Below, one piece after another: positions 1 through 8,166 of a DNA stretch of 64,000 nucleotides. How positions within the stretch are numbered: the stretch's first letter is position 1; the number at the start of each line of letters is the position of its first letter. The translations under genes were made by a program, and so were the position numbers. This DNA comes from Pseudotabrizicola sp. (GTDB lineage Bacteria; Pseudomonadota; Alphaproteobacteria; Rhodobacterales; Rhodobacteraceae). The notes under the pieces were generated by a model. The model ran no database searches. It was given only the letters and a program-made list of their open reading frames with translations, and was not told where the DNA came from. The stretch spans positions 1-64,000 of the forward strand of contig NZ_JAUSNR010000036.1 of assembly GCF_030656345.1 (NCBI RefSeq), read 5' to 3'.

Positions 1-73
1 TCAGGAACAACTCCTTGCGGGTCTGCTTGCGCTTGCCGGCGTACTCGGCGTCGGCGAAGGTCATTTGCTTCAT
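1..73 (-). CDS. IS5-family transposase, N-terminal fragment
   Basis: Only the first 24 codons are inside the window; they begin MKQMTFADAEYAGKRKQ and continue off the left edge. This opening is characteristic of IS5-family DDE transposases (MKQMTFADAEYAGKRK...). The rest of the enzyme, including the catalytic DDE residues, is not visible, so it cannot be said whether the copy is intact. Confidence 0.75.
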   Translation of the reverse strand, partial: MKQMTFADAEYAGKRKQTRKELFL

Positions 74-138
74 CGGAAAACTCGGCAGGTGGAATCCGGG
101 TATTTTGCCAAAATCAGGAAGTCTTCTTCAGAGTTTCC
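1..138. mobile_element. Left end of an IS5-type insertion sequence (truncated by window edge)
   Basis: The start of an IS5-family transposase lies on the minus strand (1-73). Beyond its start codon the putative terminal repeat reads, on the plus strand, CTTCTTCAGAGTTTCC and ends near 138. CTAA at 139-142 fits the YTAR-type target of IS5-group elements. The other end is outside the window, so repeat pairing and target duplication cannot be checked. The boundary at 138 is inferred. Confidence 0.6.
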
Positions 139-263
139 CTAATTACCCGGACTATTTACAGAATAATCTTTCTGCATATCGCCACATCCGAGCTTTATTT
201 ACCAAGCAATTGTCAAGCATTTCGAGTATTATGCGCGGCCAAATTAATTTTTGAGATAGGTTA

Positions 264-452
264 ATGGCCGTCATGCGCGTAAAAGCATCCAACAGCAAAC
301 CCAAGCCGGCTCCAGCCGTGGAAACCAGCGCCTCGATCGACGCACAGATCGAAGCCTTCCTGAAATCCGGCGGGGAAATTCAGCAAATTGCCAAAGGCGT
401 CAGCGGCCAGGTGTACGGCACCACCAAGCAGATCACCATCGGCAAAAAGTAG
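264..452 (+). CDS. Small conserved-type hypothetical protein (62 aa)
   Basis: A 62-residue protein with a basic, Pro/Lys/Ala-rich first 20 residues and a C-terminal segment IDAQIEAFLKSGGEIQQIAKGVSG that looks like a short helix plus a glycine turn, ending in basic residues. The start is the ATG behind GAGATAGG. It has no signal peptide or membrane segment. The FLKSGGEIQQI-type segment resembles small Pseudomonas proteins of unknown role. I do not recognise a function. It lies between the IS5 end and the phosphotransferase gene, and an AT-rich stretch upstream (141-263) probably holds its promoter. Confidence 0.6.
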   Translation: MAVMRVKASNSKPKPAPAVETSASIDAQIEAFLKSGGEIQQIAKGVSGQVYGTTKQITIGKK

Positions 453-680
453 CGCTTTCTGGCCATGCAGCGCTTTGCTCGCAATGACAAGGCGCTGGCC
501 AGTGCATAAGCCCTCGCTATCACCTGCGCCATTCCTCATCCCGACATCAGTTGTTTTACCCTTTTGCGCCCCGCCCTCTGGCGCTTAGCACAACCTTGTT
601 TCAGAATCATGTCAGCCCGCATCTTGCGGCTGTTTCGGCATTGCCACTGCTGAACGATGGCAATCGCCCCAGGAGTACCC

Positions 681-2906
681 GTGCGCGTTACCTGCAATTG
701 GCTGCGACAGCCTTCCAGCACCCTGCTTACCCTCGGTTTGCTATTACTCGCCCTGCCGTTGCTCAGCCGCTACACGCTGGGCTGGTCGCATGCCTATGGC
801 TATCTGTCTGACCTGGCAATCGGCAGCTTGCTGGTGGTGCTCCTTTACCAACGCACCTGGCTGCTGAGCATTCCCCTGCTGCTGGTCTGGTGCATCTTTA
901 CCCTGAGCACCGCCGAGCTGGTCAATGCGGTGGGTCGCATGCCGGAGCCGGCCGACCTGCAATACCTGGGCGATGCGCAATTCGTCAGCCATTCGACCCA
1001 GGGCAGCGGCTTGAGCCAACCGCTATTGGCCTTGGCCATGGCCGTACTGGTGGCGCTTTACCTGGGTCTGCGCAGTTTACAAAGACCCCGCCGCGCGGCA
1101 GCGCTATCGCGCATCTGGCTGCTGCTACCGCTGACCCTGTTTGCCGTGCACACAGTCGGGCAACAACTCAAACCCAGCGAAGCTGCCCAATGGCTGCAAT
1201 TCAACCTGCCGCACAAGCTGCTGGCGGAAAGTAGCAATAGCGGCCAACAACACCTGGCCGACTGGCTGGCGGGTGATGAACCGAGCAGCCCACCCGATAT
1301 CAGCGGCTTGAACCAACTCGACCTGCATGGCACGCCGCTGCTCAAACAGGCCGGCAGCGCCCGCAACGTGCTGATCATCACCCTCGAAGGCGTCACCGGC
1401 GCTTATTTGCAAGCCAGTCGCCAAGCCATCGGCAGCAGCTATGAGCAGGACCCGATGCCACGTCTGAGCCAGTGGGCCGAGCGCGGCATGCTCACCACTG
1501 ACTATGTGCTGCATGGCCATCAGACCATCCGCGGCCTCTACGCCATGCTCTGCGGTGACTACAACAAACTCGACTCCGGCACCCCGAAAGGCGTTGAGCT
1601 GCTCAACAACCCGGCGCGCAGCGAGCAATGCCTGCCTGCACAGCTGCGCGAACGCGGCCTTAGCACGCACTTTCTACAAGGTGCCGGGCTGCGCTTTATG
1701 GCCAAAGATCAGATCATGCCGCAGATGGGTTTCGACCAGACCCTGGGCCGCGACTGGTTCAAGAACAAGCCCTATATCGAATTCCCCTGGGGCATGGACG
1801 ACAAGGCCTACTTCGAAGGCGCCCTGGGTTACGTGCAGCAGCTGCGCAAAAAGCGCCAACCCTGGATGCTGACCCTGCTGACCGTTGGCACTCACCAACC
1901 CTACTCCGCTCCGCAGGACTACCTCGACCGCCACCCCAATGCCAAGATGGCGGCGATTGCCTACCTGGACGATGCCGTCGCCGACTTCCTCAACGCACTG
2001 GAAAAACAGGGGGTGATGAAAGACACCCTGGTGATCGTCACCTCGGATGAATCCCACGGTGTGGAGAACGTACGCCTGGCCTCGGCCTGGGGCTTCAACC
2101 TGCTACTGGCCCCTGAACAGGCGCAGCTGCCGGCACTTAAGCAGGGCGTGTATGGCCATGTTGACCTGACAGCCTCAGTGCTCGACTACTTCGCCTTCCC
2201 GGTACCGGCCAATATTGCCGGGCGCTCATTGCTGCGCGACTACGCTACAGGCCGCGAGATCATCTCCTACACCAATGGCCTGCTGCGCCAGCATGACGGC
2301 CAGGGCACGCTGACCGAGTGCGACTTCCAGAATGTCTGCCGGCGCTACGCCAGCCCTGGTTTTATTGCCGACAGCGCACGCTACCTGGGCCGTTTTAGCG
2401 GCAAACCGGCGCGCCTGATCAGCCAGCAGGCGGCCTTGCTTGACCAATCCCTAAGCCACGGCGACCAGGCCGAGCAGCGCTACCAGTTTGCCAACCAGCG
2501 ACCGGTGAAACTCAAACCCAGCGTCAGCGATGACTGGGCCGACAACCTGGTGGGCGCGCAATACCTGACCCTGGGCAAGGACACCCAGACCACAGTAACC
2601 CTGAAAATTCGCGCCCTGCGTATGGATAAAAACGGTGCCACGCTGCAGTTGAAAACCAAGGAATACGACCGCAACGTCGACCTGACGATCCCGCAACTGC
2701 CGCTGCTGACCCGTGACAAACCCGTCGAAGTCAGTTTTAGCTTCGACAACCTCACTGCACGCAAGGCGTTCTCCTTCCACCTGCTGGGTCAGGGCCAGGG
2801 CGCTATCGAGATTGTCGACTTCAGCGTCAGCAGCAAGCCGCTGGCGACCGAAGCGGAACTGCTGGCAACTCAGGAAAATCTCGACAAAGTTGCGCCCACG
2901 CCATAA
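681..2906 (+). CDS. LTA synthase-like membrane sulfatase/phosphoglycerol transferase
   Basis: 741-residue membrane enzyme of the alkaline phosphatase/sulfatase superfamily (LTA synthase/MdoB-like), probably transferring or hydrolysing phospho-alcohol head groups at the outer face of the inner membrane. About four to five hydrophobic segments fill residues 15-165, followed by a periplasmic catalytic domain. Visible active-site parts are the metal-binding Glu in ITLEGVTG (about E236), the nucleophile-type Thr in HGHQTIRGLY (about T282), and the late Asp/His pair in VTSDESHG. I chose the GTG at 681 because AGGAG (671-675) lies 5 bases before it. An in-frame ATG at 657 lacks a ribosome site. The substrate is unknown. 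The gene converges on the minus-strand binding-protein gene at a shared hairpin. Confidence 0.85.
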   Translation: MRVTCNWLRQPSSTLLTLGLLLLALPLLSRYTLGWSHAYGYLSDLAIGSLLVVLLYQRTWLLSIPLLLVWCIFTLSTAELVNAVGRMPEPADLQYLGDAQFVSHSTQGSGLSQPLLALAMAVLVALYLGLRSLQRPRRAAALSRIWLLLPLTLFAVHTVGQQLKPSEAAQWLQFNLPHKLLAESSNSGQQHLADWLAGDEPSSPPDISGLNQLDLHGTPLLKQAGSARNVLIITLEGVTGAYLQASRQAIGSSYEQDPMPRLSQWAERGMLTTDYVLHGHQTIRGLYAMLCGDYNKLDSGTPKGVELLNNPARSEQCLPAQLRERGLSTHFLQGAGLRFMAKDQIMPQMGFDQTLGRDWFKNKPYIEFPWGMDDKAYFEGALGYVQQLRKKRQPWMLTLLTVGTHQPYSAPQDYLDRHPNAKMAAIAYLDDAVADFLNALEKQGVMKDTLVIVTSDESHGVENVRLASAWGFNLLLAPEQAQLPALKQGVYGHVDLTASVLDYFAFPVPANIAGRSLLRDYATGREIISYTNGLLRQHDGQGTLTECDFQNVCRRYASPGFIADSARYLGRFSGKPARLISQQAALLDQSLSHGDQAEQRYQFANQRPVKLKPSVSDDWADNLVGAQYLTLGKDTQTTVTLKIRALRMDKNGATLQLKTKEYDRNVDLTIPQLPLLTRDKPVEVSFSFDNLTARKAFSFHLLGQGQGAIEIVDFSVSSKPLATEAELLATQENLDKVAPTP

Positions 2907-2916
2907 GCAATTGAAG

Positions 2917-2944
2917 CACTGACGGCATCCAGACGCCGTCAGTG
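2917..2944. terminator. Bidirectional hairpin between convergent genes
   Basis: A 10-bp perfect stem (CACTGACGGC, 2917-2926, with GCCGTCAGTG, 2935-2944) around an 8-base loop. It sits 11 bases after the plus-strand phosphotransferase and overlaps the last two codons of the minus-strand binding protein. There is no long T-run, so termination is inferred from position and stem. Confidence 0.6.
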
Positions 2945-3661
2945 CATGGCGTAGCGGCGCTCGATGGTGGTGTATTCGCCACTTTCCCGAATCGCTGCCA
3001 AGCCCTGATTGAAGCGCTCGCAATGGGCCTGCTCGCGGCAACCCAGCTTGTAGTCGGTTGGCGGAAATATTGGATACAGGGTCAGCGGCTGGGTCACATC
3101 AACCTGGGTGTACACCTCGCGGTTGAAGTAGCGCAGGATGCGCATGTCCGTCACCACCACATCCACCCGGCCGCTGTAGAGCATGCGATTACGGGCAATC
3201 TGAAAGGCCTCCTCGCGGTAGCGCGGGTTGTTTTCAGCCATGGCCTGATACTCGCTGCCGAGCAGAAAACGCGCACGCTGGAAGGCATTCACCGAGTAGC
3301 CAACCAGGTCACTGATGCGCTGGATATCCAGGTTTCGCGAGCGCAAGGCCACCGCAACGTTCTGGTAGCGGATATAGGCATCCGAATAGAAAATCGAACC
3401 TCCGCTGCGCTCATTGGTGGTGGCAATAGCGTCGATCTGGCCCTTGCTCAGCATCAGGTTCAAGCGCTCCATCGGCGCGTAATGCGCCACCGGCTCCAGC
3501 CCGCCGCGTTGCGCAGCAGTCATCACGATATCGTACTCAAGGCCGCGGGCTTCGTTCTCGAAGATATACGGCGGTTTGTGCGTGCCAAAGCCTACGCGCA
3601 AGGCTTGCGCCGACACGTTCAGGCTGCACGACAACAAACAACAGACCCACAACCACTTCAT
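2939..3661 (-). CDS. Periplasmic solute-binding protein, family 3
   Basis: 240-residue exported protein of the amino-acid-type binding protein family (SBP_bac_3). The start MKWLWVCCLLSC opens a signal peptide ending near VSAQA. An upstream in-frame ATG at 3718 would bury that signal and is rejected. The mature part begins with the lobe-1 pattern LRVGFGTHKPPYIFE, then RGLEYDIVMTAAQRGG, and ends with a C-terminal helix ESGEYTTIERRY. No permease or ATPase gene is adjacent, so this is an orphan. Such Pseudomonas proteins may feed a transporter encoded elsewhere or act as sensors. The ligand is unknown. Confidence 0.85.
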   Translation of the reverse strand: MKWLWVCCLLSCSLNVSAQALRVGFGTHKPPYIFENEARGLEYDIVMTAAQRGGLEPVAHYAPMERLNLMLSKGQIDAIATTNERSGGSIFYSDAYIRYQNVAVALRSRNLDIQRISDLVGYSVNAFQRARFLLGSEYQAMAENNPRYREEAFQIARNRMLYSGRVDVVVTDMRILRYFNREVYTQVDVTQPLTLYPIFPPTDYKLGCREQAHCERFNQGLAAIRESGEYTTIERRYAMH

Positions 3662-3820
3662 GGTGATACCCGAGTTGAACCAGCGCCCAGCATAGCCGGC
3701 TATGGCCTGACTCTGCATTGTTCTATCACTGACATCGATTAATCCGAATTAGTCGCCCAAGGCACATACAGGGCTAGACTCGACCCACCTGAGTCAGTCG
3801 CTGCCCACTGGAGAACCTTT

Positions 3821-4801
3821 ATGCTTAAAGCCGAATACCAACAACGCGGCCCGCAACCTCACGAAGTAATTGCCGCTGTGGCACTGCAACTGCCAGAGCC
3901 TGGCGCCGGCCAGGTACGCATCAAGGTGCTGGCTGCGCCGATCAACCCATCCGACGTGCTGACCCTCACCGGTGAATACGGCATGCTGCCGCCGCTGCCA
4001 GCCATTGGCGGCAACGAAGGCGTTGGCCGGGTAGAAGCGCTAGGCGCCGAGGTCGGCAACCTGAAGGTTGGCCAGATGGTGCTGTTGCCGGTGGGTTGCG
4101 GCACTTGGGTCAGCCATTTGAACGCACCGGCCAATAAACTTATTCCCCTGCCCGAAGCCGACCCGCAGCAGCTGGCGATGCTCACGGTCAACCCACCGAC
4201 TGCATCCTTGATGCTCAGCCAGTTCGTCGACCTCAAGCCCGGCGACTGGGTTATCCAGAACGCTGCCAACTCCGGCGTCGGCAGCTACCTGATCCAGCTG
4301 GCCAAGCTGCGCGGCTTCAAAACCATCAACGTGGTACGCCGTGAGTCGGCAGTGGCCGGCGTTGAGGCCGAAGGCGGTGACGTGGTGCTGGTCGATGGCC
4401 CGGACCTGGCCAAGCGCGTACGCGCAGCCTCTGGCGGCGCAGGTGTGCGCCTGGGCATCGATGCCGTGGGCGGCGAGTCCACCGATCACCTGGCTGCCAG
4501 CCTGTGCGAAGGCGGCGTGCTGGTTAACTACGGGATGATGAGCCGCCAGCCGTGTCAGGTATCGCCAGCGTCCTTCGTGTTTCGCGATGTCAGCCTGCGC
4601 GGCTTCTGGTTGGCCAAGTGGTTCCAGAACGCCAGCCAGGCCGAGCAGATGAAGGTATTTGGCGAACTGGTGCAACTGATCGCCAGCGGCAAACTGCATA
4701 CCCGAGTGGCTGCAACCTATGACGTCAGCGAGATCAAGCAGGCCGTGGCAGCAGCCGCCAGCGGCGAGCGCGATGGCAAGATTTTGATCGTACCGAAGTA
4801 A
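3821..4801 (+). CDS. Zinc-independent MDR oxidoreductase (enoyl reductase/quinone reductase-like)
   Basis: 326-residue medium-chain dehydrogenase/reductase. The N-terminal GroES-like half contains INPSDVLTLTGEYG and PAIGGNEGVGRV, typical of the mitochondrial trans-2-enoyl-CoA reductase (MECR/ETR) branch. The Rossmann half has NAANSGVGSYLIQLAKLRG for NADPH. The zinc-ligand cysteines of alcohol dehydrogenases are absent. It probably reduces an enoyl-thioester or another activated double bond with NADPH. GGAG stands 7 bases before the ATG. The gene stands alone with its own terminator. Confidence 0.85.
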   Translation: MLKAEYQQRGPQPHEVIAAVALQLPEPGAGQVRIKVLAAPINPSDVLTLTGEYGMLPPLPAIGGNEGVGRVEALGAEVGNLKVGQMVLLPVGCGTWVSHLNAPANKLIPLPEADPQQLAMLTVNPPTASLMLSQFVDLKPGDWVIQNAANSGVGSYLIQLAKLRGFKTINVVRRESAVAGVEAEGGDVVLVDGPDLAKRVRAASGGAGVRLGIDAVGGESTDHLAASLCEGGVLVNYGMMSRQPCQVSPASFVFRDVSLRGFWLAKWFQNASQAEQMKVFGELVQLIASGKLHTRVAATYDVSEIKQAVAAAASGERDGKILIVPK

Positions 4802-4813
4802 GGATCAAGCAGC

Positions 4814-4836
4814 AGACGGCGGATAGCCCGCCGTCT
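4814..4836. terminator. Bidirectional terminator hairpin
   Basis: Perfect 9-bp stem AGACGGCGG (4814-4822) with CCGCCGTCT (4828-4836) and a 5-base loop, placed exactly between the plus-strand MDR gene and the last codon of the minus-strand DUF1294 gene. Confidence 0.7.
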
Positions 4837-5358
4837 TCAGCCGCCTGCTGGCGTATTGATCAACCAGAGCACCAGCCCTGCTAGGGACAGGTGCAGTAGG
4901 ACGATCAACCAGAACAGCAGCTGATAGCTCAGCTTGCGGTTCTTGTGGCGAATCAGCCGCTGCGCCAGCAACCCGCCGGGCCAGCCGCCCAATAACTCAT
5001 ACAGATGCAGGCGCGCCTCGGGTGTGCGCTGCTGGCCTTTGATGGCGAATTGTTTGTCGCGGTAGTAGGCGATAAAACAGATCAGGCTCATCAGCCCGTA
5101 AACCAGCGCGAGCACAGACAGCACATCAACCCCGACCAGCAGCGGCTGAACCCGTTCGTGCCAGAGCTGCGCGACACCCTGCAGCAGCGGCGGGTAGCTG
5201 GCGTAGTCGCTGACACTCAAGGCCAGGTTGCTATGCGCGATGCTGCAGGGCTGATCGGTGTAGAGCACCACACCGTCAGGCTGCATGCATTTGTGTACCG
5301 CGCCCTGCGCCTGCGTAGCCACAGCCAGCGCGGCGAACAGACCCAGACGCCAAACCAT
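4837..5358 (-). CDS. DUF4124-like/DUF1294 membrane protein
   Basis: 173-residue protein in two parts. Residues 1-20 are a signal-like segment, followed by a short cysteine-containing DUF4124-like piece (VHKCMQPDGVVLYTDQPC), which normally sits in the periplasm. Residues 70-173 are a DUF1294 domain with hydrophobic helices around SVLALVYGLMSLICFIAYYRDK and a terminal segment, including the hallmark GGWPGGLLAQ and RHKNRK. Function is unknown for both domains. The gene ends at the shared hairpin 4814-4836 and begins 4 bases after the DEAD-box gene's stop, so the two are probably co-transcribed. Confidence 0.75.
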   Translation of the reverse strand: MVWRLGLFAALAVATQAQGAVHKCMQPDGVVLYTDQPCSIAHSNLALSVSDYASYPPLLQGVAQLWHERVQPLLVGVDVLSVLALVYGLMSLICFIAYYRDKQFAIKGQQRTPEARLHLYELLGGWPGGLLAQRLIRHKNRKLSYQLLFWLIVLLHLSLAGLVLWLINTPAGG

Positions 5359-5362
5359 TGGC

Positions 5363-6712
5363 TTACTCGGCGGCTGGAGCGCGGCGTTTCAGCGGCGCCA
5401 GGCCGTCCTGGCTGACCAGCACCGGCGCATCGGGTTTCGGCCGGTTGATGGTGTTGCGCTTCGGCGCCTTGGCTGCCGGCTTTTTCGTGGCGAGCTTCTT
5501 GCCGGTTTTCGGGTCGATCTTTTTCTTCTTCGGGCCGACTGCTTTGCCGGACGCCTTGAGGTTTTTCGGGCCCTGATAGATGCCCTTGAGGTCCTTGATA
5601 TTGCGGCGCTCGAAACGCTGCTTGAGGTAGCGTTCAATGCTCGACATCAGCGCCCAGTCGTTATGGCAGATCAGCGAAATCGCCAGACCTTCAGCGCCGG
5701 CACGGCCAGTGCGGCCGATACGGTGTACGTATTCGTCGCCGGAGCGCGGCATATCGAAGTTGATCACCAGGTCCAGACCGTCAACATCCAGGCCACGGGC
5801 GGCGACATCGGTGGCCACCAGAATCTTCACCGCGCCCTGCTTGAGGCGGTCGATGGCCAGCTTGCGATCTTTCTGGTCCTTCTCGCCGTGCAATACAAAA
5901 GTCTTGAAGTCGTGGGCAACCAACTTGCCGTACAGGCGGTCGGCTTGAACCCGGGTATTGGTGAAGATGATCGCCTTGTCGTAGGTCTCGTTCTTCAGCA
6001 ACCACTCAACCAGGCGCTCTTTGTGGTGGTTGTGGTCAGCGGTGATGATCTGCTGACGGGTACCTTCATTGAGCTGGCTGACGCGGTTGAGCTGCAGGTG
6101 CTCAGGCTCTTTCAGCACCTTGCCAACCACTTCGCGCAGCACTGCGCCGCCACTGGTGGCGGAGAACAGCAGGGTCTGGCGGTCGGCGTTGCACAGCTCG
6201 GACAAACGCTGCACGTCCTCGGCAAAGCCCATGTCGAGCATGCGGTCGGCTTCATCGAGCACCAGCACTTCGACTTCATCAAGCAGCAGATTGCCAGCGT
6301 TGGCATGTTCGATCAGCCGGCCTGGCGTGCCGATCAGGATGTCGACTTTGCGCAGCATGGCGGCCTGTACCTTGAAGTCTTCACCACCGGTGATCAACCC
6401 GCCCTTGAGGAAGGTGAACTGAGCGAAGCGCTCGACTTCCTTGAGGGTCTGCTGTGCCAGCTCGCGGGTCGGCAGCAGGATCATCGCGCGTACGCTCATG
6501 CGTGGCTGGGAAGCGCCATCGCCGAGCAGACGATTGAGCATTGGCAGCACAAAAGCTGCGGTCTTACCGCTGCCGGTTTGCGCAGTAACCCGCAGGTCTT
6601 TTCCTTGCAGCGCCAGCGGAATGGCCGCCAACTGCACCGGGGTGGGCTCGACAAATTTAAGCTCGGCCACGGCTTTGAGCAGGCGTTCATGCAGGGCGAA
6701 TTGGGAAAACAC
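5363..6712 (-). CDS. DEAD-box ATP-dependent RNA helicase
   Basis: 449-residue RNA helicase. The ordered motifs are the Q-motif region FVEPTPVQLAAIPLAL, motif I AQTGSGKT, Ia LLPTRELAQQ, Ib TPGRLIEH, II VLDEADRMLDMGF, III SATSGG, IV IIFTNTRVQAD, V ATDVAARGLDVDGLDLVINFDMP and VI HRIGRTGRAG. A Lys/Pro-rich tail from about residue 370 probably binds RNA. The GTG at 6712 follows GAGGT. An upstream ATG at 6739 adds nine residues not expected in the family. The likely role is unwinding RNA duplexes in ribosome assembly or mRNA decay. The exact paralogue cannot be assigned. Confidence 0.9.
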   Translation of the reverse strand: MFSQFALHERLLKAVAELKFVEPTPVQLAAIPLALQGKDLRVTAQTGSGKTAAFVLPMLNRLLGDGASQPRMSVRAMILLPTRELAQQTLKEVERFAQFTFLKGGLITGGEDFKVQAAMLRKVDILIGTPGRLIEHANAGNLLLDEVEVLVLDEADRMLDMGFAEDVQRLSELCNADRQTLLFSATSGGAVLREVVGKVLKEPEHLQLNRVSQLNEGTRQQIITADHNHHKERLVEWLLKNETYDKAIIFTNTRVQADRLYGKLVAHDFKTFVLHGEKDQKDRKLAIDRLKQGAVKILVATDVAARGLDVDGLDLVINFDMPRSGDEYVHRIGRTGRAGAEGLAISLICHNDWALMSSIERYLKQRFERRNIKDLKGIYQGPKNLKASGKAVGPKKKKIDPKTGKKLATKKPAAKAPKRNTINRPKPDAPVLVSQDGLAPLKRRAPAAE

Positions 6713-6926
6713 GGGTATACCTCGACAAAAAATCAGCAATACAGCGGCATAGATTACCGGTTCTGCCGGCTAAAAGCCCGAACGGCCTGGCCAACGGCGT
6801 CTGTAGCCCAGTGCGCAGACTGCCAGCAGGAGGCTAAAACGGCGCAGATCGACGCCTCCCGTCAGGCCACTACGCAAGCGCCGCGTCGCGCCGGTAGAAT
6901 GCGCGCCGCCGTTCAATCCCGGATGG

Positions 6927-6962
6927 CATGGGTTCCCTAACCCCATTCAGCAAAAAGGTTCC
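6927..6962 (+). promoter_or_regulatory. preQ1-I riboswitch controlling yhhQ
   Basis: The leader just before yhhQ folds as a class I preQ1 aptamer. P1 is ATGGG (6928-6932) with CCCAT (6942-6946), enclosing TTCCCTAAC. An A-rich tail (CAGCAAAAAGG) follows and ends in AAGG. This matches the known pattern TGGGT-n-TAACCCCA-A-rich-AAGG of the Thermoanaerobacter tengcongensis aptamer. The AAAGG at 6954-6958 is also the Shine-Dalgarno for the ATG at 6966, so ligand binding should hide the ribosome site (translational OFF). The regulated gene imports queuosine precursors, which fits. Confidence 0.8.
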
Positions 6963-6965
6963 GTC

Positions 6966-7619
6966 ATGCTGCTTACCTCCCCCCAGCGCCTACGCAATGC
7001 GCTTGCTGCACTGGTGCTGTTCCACATCCTGATCATCATCGCCAGCAACTACCTGGTGCAGCTGCCGATCACCCTGTTCGGCTGGCACACCACCTGGGGC
7101 GCGTTCAGCTTCCCGTTTATTTTCCTGGCCACCGACCTGACCGTGCGCCTGCTCGGCAAACGCACGGCGCGCCTGGTAATCGCCCGAGTGATGCTGCCGG
7201 CGCTGCTGATTTCCTACATCGTCTCGGTATTGTTCCAGGAAGCCAGCTTCCGCGGCTTCGGCGCACTGCTGGAGTTCAACGAGTTCGTTCTGCGCATCTC
7301 CATCGCCAGCTTCCTCGCCTATGTGCTGGGGCAGATCCTTGACATCCAGGTGTTCGACCGCCTGCGCCGGTTGTCGCTGTGGTGGGTCGCACCCACCGTG
7401 TCGACCATCTTCGGCAACCTGCTGGATACCTACGCGTTCTTCTCGGTGGCCTTCTGGAACAGCAGCAACCCGTTTATGGCGGAGCACTGGGTGGAAATCG
7501 CCACGATTGACTACGGGGTCAAACTGGTCGTCAGCCTGCTGCTGTTCGTGCCGCTCTACGGCATGCTGCTCAATGCCATACTCCGCGTCATGACCACCAC
7601 CACGGCGAAAACGGCCTGA
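6966..7619 (+). CDS. yhhQ: Queuosine precursor (preQ0/preQ1) transporter
   Basis: 217-residue inner-membrane protein of the YhhQ/VUT1 family (COG1738), which takes up 7-cyano- or 7-aminomethyl-7-deazaguanine for tRNA queuosine synthesis. Six to seven hydrophobic segments are visible. Family marks are FPFIFLATDLTVRLLGKR near residues 45-65, EASFRGFGALLEFNEFVLRI, and STIFGNLLDTYAFFSVAFW. Length is normal. The preQ1 riboswitch directly in front, sharing its Shine-Dalgarno, independently supports the assignment. Confidence 0.92.
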   Translation: MLLTSPQRLRNALAALVLFHILIIIASNYLVQLPITLFGWHTTWGAFSFPFIFLATDLTVRLLGKRTARLVIARVMLPALLISYIVSVLFQEASFRGFGALLEFNEFVLRISIASFLAYVLGQILDIQVFDRLRRLSLWWVAPTVSTIFGNLLDTYAFFSVAFWNSSNPFMAEHWVEIATIDYGVKLVVSLLLFVPLYGMLLNAILRVMTTTTAKTA

Positions 7620-7675
7620 GGAACCATAGCGTCAGGCCGACCTCCAACGTTTATACCCCGCTACGAAGTTCTGCC

Positions 7676-8080
7676 ATGTCCCGTTCGCTACCCCTGTTAT
7701 TCGCCGGCCTTGGCCTGGCGCTAACACTCGCCAACGCCGAAGCCGCGCCCAAACATGACAAAGCCCACAAACATGGCGATGACAGCGATGTGCGCGTCGA
7801 CATACGTGGCCCGAGCATCGACATTGGCCAGGTGCGCATCATCCTTGGCGACAACCGCGCGCTGATCGGCCCAGCCCAGTCTCTGCCGCCGGGTATTCGC
7901 AAGAACCTGGCGCGTGGCAAGCCGCTGCCGCCGGGCATTGCCAAGCGCTTCGACAATCGCCTGCTCGGCCAACTGCCGCGCTACGAAGGCTACGAATGGC
8001 AGCAAGTGGGCACCGACGTGGTGCTCGTCACCCTGGCTACGGGACTGATCTACGAGATTTTGCAGAACGTGCTGGACTGA
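7676..8080 (+). CDS. CigR/RcnB-type periplasmic protein
   Basis: 134-residue protein with a signal peptide (residues 1-23, ending AEA), a His/Lys/Asp-rich stretch KHDKAHKHGDDSD that could bind metal, two copies of the motif LPPGIRKNLARGKPLPPGIAKR around residues 63-85, and a hydrophobic end VVLVTLATGLIYEILQNVL. The repeated LPPG motif is the mark of the RcnB/anti-virulence regulator CigR family. Function in Pseudomonas is not established. No strong Shine-Dalgarno precedes the ATG. Confidence 0.75.
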   Translation: MSRSLPLLFAGLGLALTLANAEAAPKHDKAHKHGDDSDVRVDIRGPSIDIGQVRIILGDNRALIGPAQSLPPGIRKNLARGKPLPPGIAKRFDNRLLGQLPRYEGYEWQQVGTDVVLVTLATGLIYEILQNVLD

Positions 8081-8166
8081 AGACCGTCAGGAAACTTTGT
8101 CCCCTATTGCCACTCCACTGATCAGGGACCTCAACCGAGCCCTGCGTTTGTGACTGGGGACTCGCC

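Noticed and set aside
5285..6940. Long open frame (551 codons) on the plus strand opposite the DEAD-box helicase
   Set aside because: It mirrors a gene with complete helicase motifs; the product is rich in His/Gln/Leu without any family pattern, a typical antisense shadow in GC-rich DNA.
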